Source: Sphingopyxis sp. GW247-27LB
GTDB taxonomy: Bacteria > Pseudomonadota > Alphaproteobacteria > Sphingomonadales > Sphingomonadaceae
NCBI RefSeq assembly: GCF_002277025.1
Contig: NZ_NIWD01000003.1
Location: 114,413-160,713 of the forward strand
Direction of reading: 5' to 3'
Length of the DNA: 46,301 bases
The translations under genes were made by a program, and so were the position numbers. Under the pieces are notes generated by a model. The model saw only the letters and a program-made list of their open reading frames with translations, was not told the DNA's origin and ran no database searches. Below are positions 1-9,107 of this stretch, piece after piece (the stretch's first letter is position 1; each line of letters starts with the position of its first letter).

Positions 1-150
1 TTGCTGATGAGGTGGAACAGCAACTGCCCTCCGGAGCGGGCGAACGGCAGATAACCGAGCTCGTCGAGCACGATCAGGTCGAGCCGCGACAGCTGCGCCG
101 CCAGGGTCCCGCCCTTGCCGATCCGGGTCTCCTCTTCGAGGCGTGTCACC
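1..150 (-). pseudogene. IstB-like ATPase fragment (IS21 family)
   Basis: The reverse strand encodes a stretch with the typical middle of IstB, the ATP-binding helper of IS21 transposition: LAAQLSRLDLIVLDELGYLP followed by FARSGGQLLFHLIS. LDELGYLP is the Walker B region of the family. The N-terminal part (including Walker A) is absent because homology stops near position 142-150, and the C-terminal part lies beyond the window edge. It abuts the FG-GAP/ASPIC gene remnant directly, so an IS21 rearrangement probably truncated both. The family call is firm; the exact junction is not resolved. Confidence 0.8.
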
Positions 151-714
151 AACTATGACAACGACGGGTGGCTTGATCTGTTTGTCACTGCCTACACCGG
201 CAAGTCGGGTAGCCAGCGGCCCGCAAATCGTCTCTACCGCAATATCGGGGGCAAAAGCTTTATCAACGTCCTGCTTCCCGCCTCGGCGCTCAACGCCGGC
301 GACCATGGCGTGCAGTGGATAGACTATAACCGCGATGGCGCGCTCGATCTGTCGCTAACCCGCGGCTATACCGATACCGGCGGCCACTTCCTGTTCCGAA
401 ACGACCTCGCAAGGAGCGCGGCCCGGCGAAGCCTTGCGGTCCGCGTCCTCGACAGGACGGGGCAGTTCACGCGCATGGGCGCAGAGGTGCGGCTCTACGA
501 CACGGCCGGCCGTATCTTGGCGACACGGCAGGTTTCGACCGGCGAGGGATATAATTCGCAAGGAACACAACCGCTTTACTTTGGCCTCGCTTCGATGTCG
601 CCCATTACCCTGGAAGTCACTTTCATGGACAAAGCCGGTAGCAAGAGCCAACGGATCGAGCCTATCCATCCGGCGCGCTACGCCGGGACCGAGCTCATAG
701 TCCGCCAGCGATAG
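115..714 (+). pseudogene. FG-GAP/ASPIC-UnbV protein, C-terminal remnant
   Basis: From about position 142 the frame encodes the end of an FG-GAP/VCBS protein with a C-terminal ASPIC/UnbV domain. Calcium-loop style repeats are visible (NYDNDGWLDLF and DYNRDGALDLSL). They are followed by an ASPIC-like beta domain containing GAEVRLYDTAGRILATRQV and STGEGYNSQG. Full-length members have several hundred residues, so at least half is missing. The apparent start, a TTG at 115, and the first nine or so codons are antisense IstB sequence, so the open frame is an accidental fusion. Such proteins are usually exported and often sit near TonB receptors; no function is claimed for the remnant. Confidence 0.75.
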
Positions 715-839
715 GCTTCGGTCAGGAGCTAATGTTTCTGGGCAGCATCCGCTCGCCTAGATCGATTCTGATGCGCGCGATCACCGGGGCAGGTTTCACA
801 ATGTGCGACGTATGGCCGATGATCGGCACATTGGCACAT

Positions 840-2051
840 CTAGGCGGCGCGCACGATGGATCGGGCGACGCGCAATTCATCGAGATAATCGCTCCACCAT
901 TGATGCATTGCCACACGTTCCTCCCAATAACGTCCGCGATTGTAGATCCCGCGGATGGCGTTGGCATCTGCATGCGCGAGCGATCGCTCAATCGCGTCGG
1001 GACTCCATTTTCCGCTTTCGTTGAGCAGCGAGGAAGCCGTGGTCCGAAGACCATGAGCGGTCACTTCACCGGCAGCATAGCCCATTCGGCGAAAGGCCTG
1101 ATTGACCGTATTCTCGCTCATTGGCCGCTTCGACGTATGAAAGGCCGGAAAGACGAAACCCTCCGGTCCCGTCAGCGGATAAAGCTCTTCCAGATACTGG
1201 AGCACCTGTCGCGAGAGCGGAACCGCGTGCGGCCGGCGCATCTTCATGCATTCGGCCGGAATGGTCCAGACCGCCTTGTCGCGATCGATATCGCTCCATG
1301 AGGATTGGCGCAATTCGCCCGGCCGGAGCATGACATGCGGCGAGATCTGGCACGCAAGACGGGTAATCGCATTTCCGGAATAAGCGTCGATCGTCCGGAG
1401 CAACTCCCCCACGGCTTCGGGCTCGACGAGCGCGGGATGATGTTTCGTCCGGGGAGCGATCAACGCGCCGCGCAGAACCGACGTCGGGTCCATCTCCCCT
1501 CGCCCCGTCGCGACCGCATATCGAAAGACGCGGCTTGCAAAGGATCGGCAGCGCCGCGCCGTTTCATACTTCCCGCGCGCACTGAGCTTTTTGAGCGCGC
1601 CCAGCACTTCGATCGGCTTGATGTCGGCGACCGGCATTTTAGCGAGCGGCTTCAGTTGTTCGAGAAGCCAGTTGGCCTTCACCGTTGTGGCCTCGGCCCG
1701 GCCCTCGGCCACCATCTTCTCGATATACTCTTCGGCGATCTCGCCAAATGTGTTCGCGGCACCGAATGCGGCGGCGAGCTTCGCACGCTTGCGCTCCAGG
1801 ATCGGATCCACGCCTTCAGCGATCGCCTGCTGGATATCATCGCGCTTCTTGCGCGCATCGGCGAGACCGACCGCGGGATAGGAGCCAAGCGCAATCCGTT
1901 TGTCCTTCCCGTGAAAGAAGTAGCGGAAGCGCCACAGCTTCGCTCCCTTCGGACTGACCTCGACATAGAGGCCGCGATCGTCCGGTACCTTGTAGAGCTT
2001 ATCTCGCGCCTTGAGCGCCCTGATCTTCACGTCGCTGAGAGCCATTGCCAT
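840..2051 (-). CDS. P4-type tyrosine recombinase (integrase)
   Basis: A 403-residue site-specific recombinase of the phage P4/genomic island class. The N-terminal arm-binding DUF4102 domain (about residues 1-90) carries LYVEVSPKGAKLWRFRY and ALGSYPAVGLADARKKRDD. A core-binding SAM-like domain follows (about 100-190), then the catalytic domain. Visible active-site elements are the first Arg in LRPGELRQ, the H-x-x-R box in TAHGLRTTASSLLNE, and the C-terminal IYNRGRYWEERVAMHQWW block with the nucleophilic Tyr. Length is normal and the gene looks intact. It lies next to IS debris, with repeats and a tRNA-end-like sequence in its upstream region, as expected for an island integrase. A short GCCGAT/ATCGGC dyad lies just past its stop (815-827). 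Confidence 0.93.
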   Translation of the reverse strand: MAMALSDVKIRALKARDKLYKVPDDRGLYVEVSPKGAKLWRFRYFFHGKDKRIALGSYPAVGLADARKKRDDIQQAIAEGVDPILERKRAKLAAAFGAANTFGEIAEEYIEKMVAEGRAEATTVKANWLLEQLKPLAKMPVADIKPIEVLGALKKLSARGKYETARRCRSFASRVFRYAVATGRGEMDPTSVLRGALIAPRTKHHPALVEPEAVGELLRTIDAYSGNAITRLACQISPHVMLRPGELRQSSWSDIDRDKAVWTIPAECMKMRRPHAVPLSRQVLQYLEELYPLTGPEGFVFPAFHTSKRPMSENTVNQAFRRMGYAAGEVTAHGLRTTASSLLNESGKWSPDAIERSLAHADANAIRGIYNRGRYWEERVAMHQWWSDYLDELRVARSIVRAA

Positions 2052-2097
2052 TTCCTTCCAAAGGGCGGCGGTTTTCTCGTGAAGATTCGGACGGCAT

Positions 2098-2144
2098 CGG
2101 GTCAGATTTTTTGAGCGGGAAATTTGACCCGAAAATCTGACCCG
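2098..2144. repeat. Inverted repeat upstream of the integrase
   Basis: Two 13-bp arms, CGGGTCAGATTTT (2098-2110) and its exact reverse complement (2132-2144), flank a third, imperfect copy on the minus strand (GGGTCAAATTTC, near 2119-2130). The block begins 47 bp upstream of the integrase start. It could be an operator, an arm-type integrase or excisionase binding site, or a transcript hairpin. The arrangement is seen directly; the role is inferred. Confidence 0.55.
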
Positions 2145-2900
2145 GTTTCGACGAGATTATGTAAAATCTCTTCGGACGTCGCGAGACAACCACCGAGAAG
2201 AAAATGGCAGATTTCCAGCGATTTTTCAAGGTTTTTGGGACCCTTTGAGAGGGGTCCCTGGTGCCCAGAAGAGGAACTGAACTGGGCATCAAAGCGGCGG
2301 AAATCCGATGCAATCAACAACGAGATACCGCTGAAACCATCATAGAAACCATCACAAAATTTGGCAAGGGCTGGACGATATCGGAAGCCGATTTTTGGTT
2401 GCAAATTCGCTCGCGATCGCAGTCGCAGCTTTTCAAGCTCGCCGGCAGAAAAATCGCCGACCGAGTAATCATTTTATGAGCGTCGAATTCGAGCTGGCAA
2501 CTTGCTAGCTATTGCGGCCCAGTCCTGTTGACGAGGCCAATAAGGTCGAGACCACGCGTTCGAGTTCGGCCAGTGCGGCAATTGCCCCCATTCCCAAGAA
2601 CGACCGCGCGCGCCCGGCGCTGGCCAACGGGCCGCCTTGCGCCGATCGCCTCAGAGAGTTGCCGCACATCCGCCAAAGGACGACAAATGGAGGCTTTGAG
2701 CGTCGATCATAACGGTCGAGTTCGCGCCTCGCGCTGTCGCCCGGGTCGTCTTGCAACTATGTACGGTGCCCTTCCGACCAGGCCAAAACAAATCCCATAG
2801 CTCAATCCCAGAGCCCACGCGGGTTCCCCCATCAGAGGCTTTCGTACGCTAAAGCGCCCGAGCCCTTCGCGTTAGGATGTGGATTAGCGCCAGAATGGGG
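2145..2900. other. Gene-poor stretch upstream of integrase
   Basis: No supported gene. It holds a small hairpin (GGGACCC 2237-2243 with GGGTCCC 2252-2258), the tRNA-end-like segment listed separately, and mixed open frames without recognisable motifs. A minus-strand frame at 2505-2756 (83 codons) has no family resemblance I can defend. The region reads like eroded island or IS DNA. Confidence 0.5.
2259..2274 (-). other. Candidate attachment-site remnant (tRNA 3'-end-like)
   Basis: On the minus strand the segment reads CCTCTTCTGGGCACCA, which looks like the 3' strand of a T stem, an acceptor strand and CCA of a tRNA gene. It is preceded by a T-loop-like TTCAGTT, but the matching 5' T-stem strand is not present, so this is not a tRNA gene. 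It lies about 210 bp upstream of a P4-type integrase, where attP or attL/attR sequences are usual for enzymes that recombine at tRNA 3' ends. The resemblance is by eye. Confidence 0.35.
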
Positions 2901-2966
2901 CTCTGACTCACTTTTGGTGCAAGTGCGTTGATAGTGGCGAGTTTTTCCCCGAAGGAGGAGATCGCC

Positions 2967-3350
2967 ATGCATGGGAGAGGTTTTCGCGAAGCCATTGCGC
3001 CAACAGGATTGGTGATCGACAAGGTCGAGTATGCCGCCGATCAGATACGGATCACCCGGCGATCCCGATTTCGAGTTTCGATTTACCCGAACTGCTGCCG
3101 CCCATCTGCGCGTGTCCACAGTCGATATCACTGTACACTCGCCGATCTACTCTCTCATGGCCGACCGGTTCGGATTACTCTTGTCGCCCGGCGTTTTCGC
3201 TGCGCCACATCCCGCTGCACCACGCGGATCTTCGTTGAACGCTTTCCTCCAGATGTGACTGCAACATTTGCCCGGCGTACGGCCCGCCTGGATTCTATCG
3301 TACATCACCTTAGGCTGGCGCTGGGTGGGCGTCCGGCGGCCAGCTTGGCG
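2967..3350 (+). pseudogene. ISL3-family transposase, N-terminal fragment
   Basis: Starting at an ATG with a good ribosome site (GGAGGAG), the frame resembles the N terminus of ISL3 transposases: a degenerate zinc-finger area (NCCRPSARVHSRY), then TLADLLSHGRPVRITLVARR with FRCATSRCTTRIFVERF, and ARRTARLDSIVHHLRLALGG. The DDE catalytic domain is absent. At about 3340-3350 the frame runs without interruption into IS66 tnpA sequence, so the ISL3 copy was cut by a recombination event. The family call rests on pattern memory; the fragment is certainly non-functional for transposition. Confidence 0.65.
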
Positions 3351-3560
3351 CGCCGCCTTGAGGTGTTCATCGGCGCGGGCAAGCGGCGGGAGTGGCCGCC
3401 CGAGGTGGAGGCCTCGATTGTCGCGGAGTGCTATTCGGGCCGCAAGGGCGTCAGTCCTGTGGCGCGCCGGCATGGGCTGGATCCCTCGCAGCTATACGCC
3501 TGGCGGCGGGATTTGCGTAAACAGCTTGAGGCCGAGGGTGTGATCCTGCCATCGGCACAT
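3340..3560 (+). pseudogene. IS66 TnpA (OrfA) fragment
   Basis: The frame encodes an IS66 accessory protein N terminus: RRLEVFIGAGKRREWPPEVE, then SIVAECYSG and ARRHGLDPSQLYAWRRDLRK. It aligns with the intact tnpA at 32625-33068. The 5' end is replaced by ISL3 sequence and the 3' half, all of tnpB and the first third of tnpC are deleted; tnpC sequence resumes at about 3563. It is the left part of a collapsed IS66 copy. Confidence 0.75.
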
Positions 3561-3562
3561 TC

Positions 3563-4620
3563 GGAAGATCGGCGAGGATGTGGCCGAGCGCCTCGATGTG
3601 GTGCCGACCACCTTCCGCGTCCTGGTCACCCGGCGGCCGCGTTATGGCTGCCGTTCGTGCGAGAGCGCGATCGTGCAGGCTCCGGCGCCAGCGCGGATCA
3701 TCGAGGGCGGTACTCCCACCGAGGCACTGATCGCCCAGGTGCTGGTATCCAAGTATGCCGATCACCTGCCTGCGCCCCTTGCGTGACCACATTCTCGACG
3801 AGCTACGACGATCCGAGCGGTTGTTCGCCGACGAGATAACCGCCCCGGTCCTCGATCCGGGCGCGGGCCGACCAAGACAGGACAGCTCTGGGCCTATGCT
3901 CGCGATGATCGACCATGGGGCGGCTGCGATCCGCCGATCGTTGCCTATGTCTATGCGCCAGATCGCAAGGCAAAACGCCCTCACACGCACCTTGGTGATT
4001 TCGCGGGCATCCTGCAGGTCGATGGCTATGGCGGCTACGCCGCGCTCGCCCGGCGGCGCCAGCAGATCCGGCTCGCTTTCTGCTGGGCGCACGTCCGCCG
4101 CAAGTTCTACGAACTGGCCGACACGTCGCCGGTCGCCACCGAAGTGCTGCGCCGCATTGCCTTGCTCTATGGTGTCGAGGACGAGGTGCGCGGTTCACCC
4201 GCCGAGCAACGCTGTGCCGCTCGGACCGAACGCAGCCGCGTCATCGTCGGTGATCTTCATCAATATCTTGCCGCCCCTGGCCGCCAAGTCAGCGCCAAGA
4301 GCAAGCTCGGCGAGGCGATCCGCTATGCGCTCACCCGCTGGGATGGACTGTCCCGGTTCATCGACGACGGCCGCATCGAGCTCGACTCCAATACCGTCGA
4401 ACGCTCGATCCGCCCCCTCGCATTGAATCGCAAAGATGCCCTGTTTGCCGGTTCCGACGAAGGCGGCGACAACTGGGCGGTGATCGCCACGCTCATCGAA
4501 AACTGCAAGATCAGCGGCGTCAACCCGCACGGGTGGATGACCCAGACCCTCGTGAAACTTGCCAACGGTCATCCCGCCAACAATCTCGCCCAACTCATGC
4601 CATGGTCCACCGTGGCCTGA
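3563..4620 (+). pseudogene. IS66 transposase TnpC, broken copy
   Basis: The C-terminal two thirds of an IS66 DDE transposase. Homology starts at IGEDVAERLDVVPTTF, runs to KYADHLP, loses a piece and changes frame at about 3770, then continues RDHILDELRRSERLFADE. It shifts frame again near 3857-3870 (one base fewer than the other copy). The last long open piece (4144-4620) contains the final catalytic block with DSNTVERSIRPLALNRKDAL and the tail FAGSDEGGDNWAVIATLIE. Residues around the first and second catalytic Asp are recognisable, but the gene cannot make one protein. About 3568-3770 is nearly identical to 33829-34028, whereas flanking parts diverge visibly more. Confidence 0.85.
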
Positions 4621-4633
4621 AAACACCGGTTAC
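4621..4633 (+). repeat. IS66 right terminal inverted repeat
   Basis: AAACACCGGTTAC follows the tnpC stop directly and is identical to the right end of the intact-ended IS66 element at 34883-34895. No matching left end (GTAACCGGTGTTT) was found upstream, consistent with loss of the left side of this copy. Confidence 0.8.
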
Positions 4634-4809
4634 ATGCTTTCGCTGCTTGGCACTGTTTCGCCTTCCCGTTCTATCTGGTGCGGCGCGAACGATGGCTTGA
4701 ACGCCGCAACGGCATGGCCGGCGAACGCTGAGTGGCAGCTCCCTTTCCCGGCAGGCAAGGTCTGGCAAGCACCGCACCTGCGGGAACCCGGGGCGAAGGA
4801 CAACCAGGA

Positions 4810-5805
4810 TCAGGCTGCAAGTGGCGGTGCAGTGTGCGTATCCCAAAGGGCAAGAATGCTGCGGAGTGCGGTTACAAAGGCCAAAGGCTGATCGAGCATC
4901 AGATGGTGACGGGCTTCAGGCACCGCGATGATCGGAATGTCACCTCCACCCAGCTCGCGGACGTATTCGGCCGATTCCGGGGTGAAGAGTTGGCTCATAC
5001 CGCCGTGCACGATGGCCTTCCGGCCCGGTGCCTGCACCAGACGCTCGCCCATGGTGAGCCATTCGTTGGGCTTGTTGCTCCTCCGAAAGACCTCGGTTGA
5101 AAACTTCCACGTCCACTCGTCTCCATCCTGTCGCAGGGAATGATAGGCCATGTAGTCCAGAAGGAATGGCTCGCCGACCGGCTGGGGCGGGGAAAGGATG
5201 TACCGCTTACGTGCCGTTTCATAGCAAGGATAACGCTTGCTGGGCTTGTCCGGATCGCCGGAACCAGGGCTTGACCGCCTGAGGTTCCAGTACTCTTCCA
5301 GGAGAGCGGGCCGCATGATCATGAGATCGCAAACCACCACTCCGGCAAAGGCCTCGGGCCACTGGGTCACGGCTGTCAGGGCTGCGCCCGACCCGAAGCT
5401 GTGCGCGATGATTGTCGGCTTTTGGCCATCCGCAAACATATTCAGCGCCTCGGCAATCTCGCGAAACTCGCCCCCTCTCGCCAAGAGGTCGGCGCGACCA
5501 CGCATGTCGCTGTCGCCCATGCCGGCCAGATCAAACGCCACCACGTCATAATCTTCTGCCAGAAACGGTGCAATGAAGGCAAAGCAGCGCGCATGTGCCA
5601 GAAAGCCATGGGTCATCAATACCTTGGGCTTGCTGGGGTCACCCCAGCGGAAATAGTGCGCCTTGGCCCCATCTATTTCCACATAACCTTCTTCGCGGGG
5701 CACCTTGAGCGCCGACACGAACCATTCGGGCAGATGTGAGCCGTCGCCAGCCCAAACAGGATCAATGTCCACTGGAAAGTCACTTATTCTGAACATCTCA
5801 TTCAT
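4810..5805 (-). CDS. Alpha/beta-fold hydrolase
   Basis: A 331-residue alpha/beta hydrolase. The oxyanion region MTHGFLA is at about 64-70, AFDLAGMGDSD at 90-100, the nucleophile elbow AHSFGSG places Ser near 136, and the C-terminal RHHLMLDQP supplies the catalytic His near 300. No signal peptide is visible, so it is probably cytoplasmic. I place the start at 5805 (MNEMFRISDF) because its ATG overlaps the stop of the monooxygenase gene by one base (TGATG), implying translational coupling; the open frame extends further upstream without homology. As the last gene of the operon after a Baeyer-Villiger-type enzyme, hydrolysis of the resulting ester or lactone is a natural role. This is inference; epoxide or haloalkane hydrolase-type chemistry cannot be excluded. 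Confidence 0.87.
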   Translation of the reverse strand: MNEMFRISDFPVDIDPVWAGDGSHLPEWFVSALKVPREEGYVEIDGAKAHYFRWGDPSKPKVLMTHGFLAHARCFAFIAPFLAEDYDVVAFDLAGMGDSDMRGRADLLARGGEFREIAEALNMFADGQKPTIIAHSFGSGAALTAVTQWPEAFAGVVVCDLMIMRPALLEEYWNLRRSSPGSGDPDKPSKRYPCYETARKRYILSPPQPVGEPFLLDYMAYHSLRQDGDEWTWKFSTEVFRRSNKPNEWLTMGERLVQAPGRKAIVHGGMSQLFTPESAEYVRELGGGDIPIIAVPEARHHLMLDQPLAFVTALRSILALWDTHTAPPLAA

Positions 5806-7439
5806 CAGGTTGCGCTGTCCTTGTTCGCTGGTGTGCTGGCGGCAAAGCCGCGGTAGGCATCGCGTGCCACATCGCCGCAAATCGCAGCATAGGTCGACAC
5901 GCTTGGAAAATTGATGAGTTGGCGCTTCTTACCCGGGATGTTTGCGCCCATGTACCAGGAGTCCGCTTCGGGAAAGAGCGTCATAGCGCCAACCTGAGCG
6001 ACCATTTCGGTCCAGTCCGCCTCTGCTTGCGGATCGGCGTCGAAAAGATCGTAACCGTTGTTTCGCAGCCAGACCATGAAATCGCAGATCCAGTCGCCCT
6101 GCATTTCCGCGCTTGTCGGGCCGTTGGAAAAACCCGAGGGGCTCAGGGGTCCGTAAGCGAACAGCATGTTGGGGAAACCCGATACCGCCATTCCCAGATA
6201 GGCGCGCAGCCCGTTGTCCCAAGCTTGCGACAGTAACAGGCCGCCCCTGCCGGTGATGTTCATGTCGATCAACCCGCCCCGCCCCGCGTCGAAGCCGGTG
6301 GCGAAAACGATGAGATCGCATTCGACCTCGCCGTCTGCGGTTGTGATTGCGTGCGGCCCGACACGGGTGATCGGGTTTGCCTTCAGATCAACCAGCGCAA
6401 CATTGTCCTGCGCGAAAATCTCGTAATATCCCTGTTCCAGCGAAGGTCGCTTCGTGCCGAACGGATGCGGCGGTTCGGATGGGGCGAGTTTCTCGGCCAG
6501 ATCGGGATCGGCGATCCGCGCGCGAACCTTGTCGCGCCAGAAATCGTAGGCGTGGCGATTGGCTGCGCGATTGGTAAGCAAGTCGGCGAAGTTGTGGTAC
6601 CAGAACCTCAATCCGCCTCGCTGCCATAAATCTTCGAAGTGGGCATTGCGCTCAATCTCGTCGACTTCGAGCGCCGAGACTTCAAGTGACTGGCTTTCAA
6701 ATCCTCCGCTCGTCTGCCTGCGCTGTTCGAAAAGGGCAGGATAGCTGTGCTTTTCGCGTTCCTGATCCTCCCGCGTCAGCCGCTCCTGCCGCATCGGCAG
6801 GGCCAGGATCGGGGTTCTTTGGAACAGGATCAGCGCTTCAGCCCGCTTGGCTGCTTCTTGGGCGACCTGCACACCGCTCGCTCCGGTTCCGATCAGGGCA
6901 ACTTTGCGCCCATCGAGATCAATACCCTCCTGCGACCAGCGCGCCGTGTGGCACCATTCGCCCTCGAAATCCTCAATGCCCGGAATGTCGGGGATATACG
7001 GCTTCGACGCAAAACCGAGGGCTGGGAGCAAGAAGCGTGTCGATACGGATTGCCCGCCCTCAAGCTGTAGATTCCATAGTCCCCGCCCTGCATCAAAATC
7101 GGCGCTTTCGACCCTCGATCCCATCCGCATCAGCGGCCAAAGGTTCAGCGTATCGCAGACATGGCGGAAATAGGCCCTGAGTTCTTCCCAGCCGGGAAAG
7201 CGCTCACTCCAAGTCCATGTCCGCCACACTTCGGGGATCGAGAATTCATAGAGCGGAATCTGCGAATCCACGCGTGCGCCGGGATAGCAATTCCAGTGCC
7301 AGATGCCGCCCGGATCGGTCGCAGCATCGACCAGCAGCACGTTGAACCCGGCGTCCCGCAACTTGTGGAGCAAGTAGATCCCGCTGAAGCCAGCACCGAT
7401 GATCACAGCGTCATAATCGGGCGAAGTCTGATTCGTCAT
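5805..7439 (-). CDS. Baeyer-Villiger-type flavin monooxygenase
   Basis: A 544-residue FAD/NADPH monooxygenase. The FAD Rossmann motif GAGFSG is at 15-20, the Baeyer-Villiger fingerprint FEGEWCHTARW (F-x-G-x3-H-x3-W) at 158-168, and the NADPH motif GTGASG at 184-189. FATGFDAGRGG is further on. Length fits the single-chain cyclohexanone/phenylacetone monooxygenase group. Such enzymes insert oxygen next to a ketone to give an ester or lactone. The start at 7439 (MTNQTSPDYD) overlaps the acyl-CoA synthetase stop by four bases (ATGA); a longer upstream reading has no family sequence. Its place between a CoA ligase and a hydrolase suggests a ketone intermediate followed by ester cleavage. The substrate is unknown. 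Confidence 0.9.
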   Translation of the reverse strand: MTNQTSPDYDAVIIGAGFSGIYLLHKLRDAGFNVLLVDAATDPGGIWHWNCYPGARVDSQIPLYEFSIPEVWRTWTWSERFPGWEELRAYFRHVCDTLNLWPLMRMGSRVESADFDAGRGLWNLQLEGGQSVSTRFLLPALGFASKPYIPDIPGIEDFEGEWCHTARWSQEGIDLDGRKVALIGTGASGVQVAQEAAKRAEALILFQRTPILALPMRQERLTREDQEREKHSYPALFEQRRQTSGGFESQSLEVSALEVDEIERNAHFEDLWQRGGLRFWYHNFADLLTNRAANRHAYDFWRDKVRARIADPDLAEKLAPSEPPHPFGTKRPSLEQGYYEIFAQDNVALVDLKANPITRVGPHAITTADGEVECDLIVFATGFDAGRGGLIDMNITGRGGLLLSQAWDNGLRAYLGMAVSGFPNMLFAYGPLSPSGFSNGPTSAEMQGDWICDFMVWLRNNGYDLFDADPQAEADWTEMVAQVGAMTLFPEADSWYMGANIPGKKRQLINFPSVSTYAAICGDVARDAYRGFAASTPANKDSAT

Positions 7440-9049
7440 GAAGCGGCAGTCAGGCTCTCGGCAATTGCCTTCGCCGTTGCATAGTCGGCCTTGCCGTTCG
7501 ATGCGCGCAGGGGGATCTTCGTTGGATATATGGCCTTCGGTGTTTTGTAGCCTGCCAACTGCCCCCGCACATGATCCTTGACGGCTTGCTCGTCGAACGC
7601 AACGTCGCCGCTGAGGTGGACGACGGCGGTGACGGCCTGACCCCATTTTTCGTTTGGCACGTCCACGACCAGCGCGTCACCAATCGCGGGATGGGTCTTG
7701 AGAATCTCCTCGACTTCCTCGGGGTAAACTTTCTCGCCAGCAGTGTTGATGCAAACGCTGCCACGGCCCAGCAAGGTCAGGCTGCCATCGGCCTCGACCG
7801 TGCACCAGTCGCCCGGAATCGAATAGCGGACCCCATCGATTGTGCGGAAGGTCTTGGCGGATTTCTCGGGATCCTTGTAATAACCCGCTGGGATCGCACC
7901 CATGAGGGCGATAAATCCCGGTACGCCGCTTCCCGGCGTCACTTTCTGGTCGTTTTCATCAAAGACATGACAGAATTCGCCAATCGCAAATTTCGCGGTG
8001 TTGGTGCCCCCTTGCGCGGTTGTGATGGAGCGGCCGAAGCCGAGCCCTTCGGAAGCGCCGAAGCTGTCCATCAGCACCACCTGGGGGATATGCTTGCACA
8101 GCCCAGCCTTGACTTCCTTGCTCCACATCACGCCGGATGAAACGATGGTGACGAGGCTGCTGGTATCCCAGCGGCCGGGATTCCGGTCCAGCGCCTGCAG
8201 CATTGGCTTGGCAAAGGCATCGCCCACAATTGCGATGCTTTGCACCTTATGCTTATCAACTGTTTCCCACAACTCCGTCGCATCGAAGGACGAGTCTGCG
8301 AGTGTAACGATGGCGCCGCCCGACATAAGTGTGCCGATCGCGGTGATGAAGCCGGTCCCGTGCATCATCGGGCAGGATGGCAGGGTGCGGTTGCCGGGCC
8401 CTTGACTTGTGATCAACGCGACGTGTTCTTCGAGTGTCTGAGGAACGGGGGCGAGCAGCTTCTGGGCCTCGAGCTGTGCTTTGCGCATTTGGTCGTGATG
8501 CCACATCACGCCCTTGGGCATGCCCGTCGTGCCGCCGGTATAGATGAAGAGCTGATCTTCGGGAGAGCGCACTATGCCGAGCGCCGATCCGTCGCCTTCT
8601 TGCGCGAGTGTTTCGTAAGGGATCGCAAAAGGCGCGATTTGCGAAGCCTCGCCAATTTCCACAAAGGTGTGAACCTTCTCGAGCCGATCCTTGAGCTCGA
8701 CGATACAGTCGCGGAATTCCGAGCTGTAGACGATCACTTCGCTATCGGAATCGTCGAAGATATAGAAGACCTCCTCGGCGACATAGCGGTAATTGATGTT
8801 CACATGGATCAGGCGCCCCTTGAAGCAGGCTGCCATCAACTCGCCATATTCGGGTCGGTTGCGCATATAAAAGGCAACCTTGGCCCCATTGCCGGCTCCG
8901 CGCTGCCGGAGCGCGCGGGCAACATTGTTCGAACGTCCCGACATTTCGGGCCAGGTGATGATCCGGTCGCCGTGTATCAGGGCCGGCGCATCCTTTGGCA
9001 TGACGGGCTCGATAGCGTCGAGAATGTCGCCGAGATTCCAGTCGATCAC
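7436..9049 (-). CDS. Acyl-CoA synthetase (AMP-binding)
   Basis: A 537-residue ANL-family ligase that activates a carboxylate to its CoA thioester through an acyl-AMP. The P-loop YTGGTTGMPKG is at about 170-180, the ASEGLGFG region in the middle, GRGSVCINTAGEKVYPEEVE marks the hinge and C-terminal lobe, and the catalytic-Lys area reads NGKADYATAK. The TGGTTGMPKGVMW form resembles FadD19/FadD17-like steroid side-chain ligases of actinobacteria, but that is only a resemblance. The start is a GTG at 9049 preceded by GGAGAGGGG; earlier in-frame codons have no homology. It lies 58 bp downstream of the small acyl-CoA dehydrogenase gene in the same operon. Confidence 0.9.
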   Translation of the reverse strand: MIDWNLGDILDAIEPVMPKDAPALIHGDRIITWPEMSGRSNNVARALRQRGAGNGAKVAFYMRNRPEYGELMAACFKGRLIHVNINYRYVAEEVFYIFDDSDSEVIVYSSEFRDCIVELKDRLEKVHTFVEIGEASQIAPFAIPYETLAQEGDGSALGIVRSPEDQLFIYTGGTTGMPKGVMWHHDQMRKAQLEAQKLLAPVPQTLEEHVALITSQGPGNRTLPSCPMMHGTGFITAIGTLMSGGAIVTLADSSFDATELWETVDKHKVQSIAIVGDAFAKPMLQALDRNPGRWDTSSLVTIVSSGVMWSKEVKAGLCKHIPQVVLMDSFGASEGLGFGRSITTAQGGTNTAKFAIGEFCHVFDENDQKVTPGSGVPGFIALMGAIPAGYYKDPEKSAKTFRTIDGVRYSIPGDWCTVEADGSLTLLGRGSVCINTAGEKVYPEEVEEILKTHPAIGDALVVDVPNEKWGQAVTAVVHLSGDVAFDEQAVKDHVRGQLAGYKTPKAIYPTKIPLRASNGKADYATAKAIAESLTAAS

Positions 9050-9107
9050 ATTAGTTCCCCTCTCCGAACGGGGTGGCGGCTTTGGCGCACTTCCCTTGGA
9101 AGAAACA

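Noticed and set aside
2237..2258. GGGACCC/GGGTCCC hairpin as an integrase-region terminator
   Set aside because: The T-run lies on the wrong side for the minus strand and no gene ends there on either strand.
2505..2756. An 83-codon open frame on the minus strand
   Set aside because: No recognisable family sequence, no convincing ribosome site, and surrounded by degenerate IS material.
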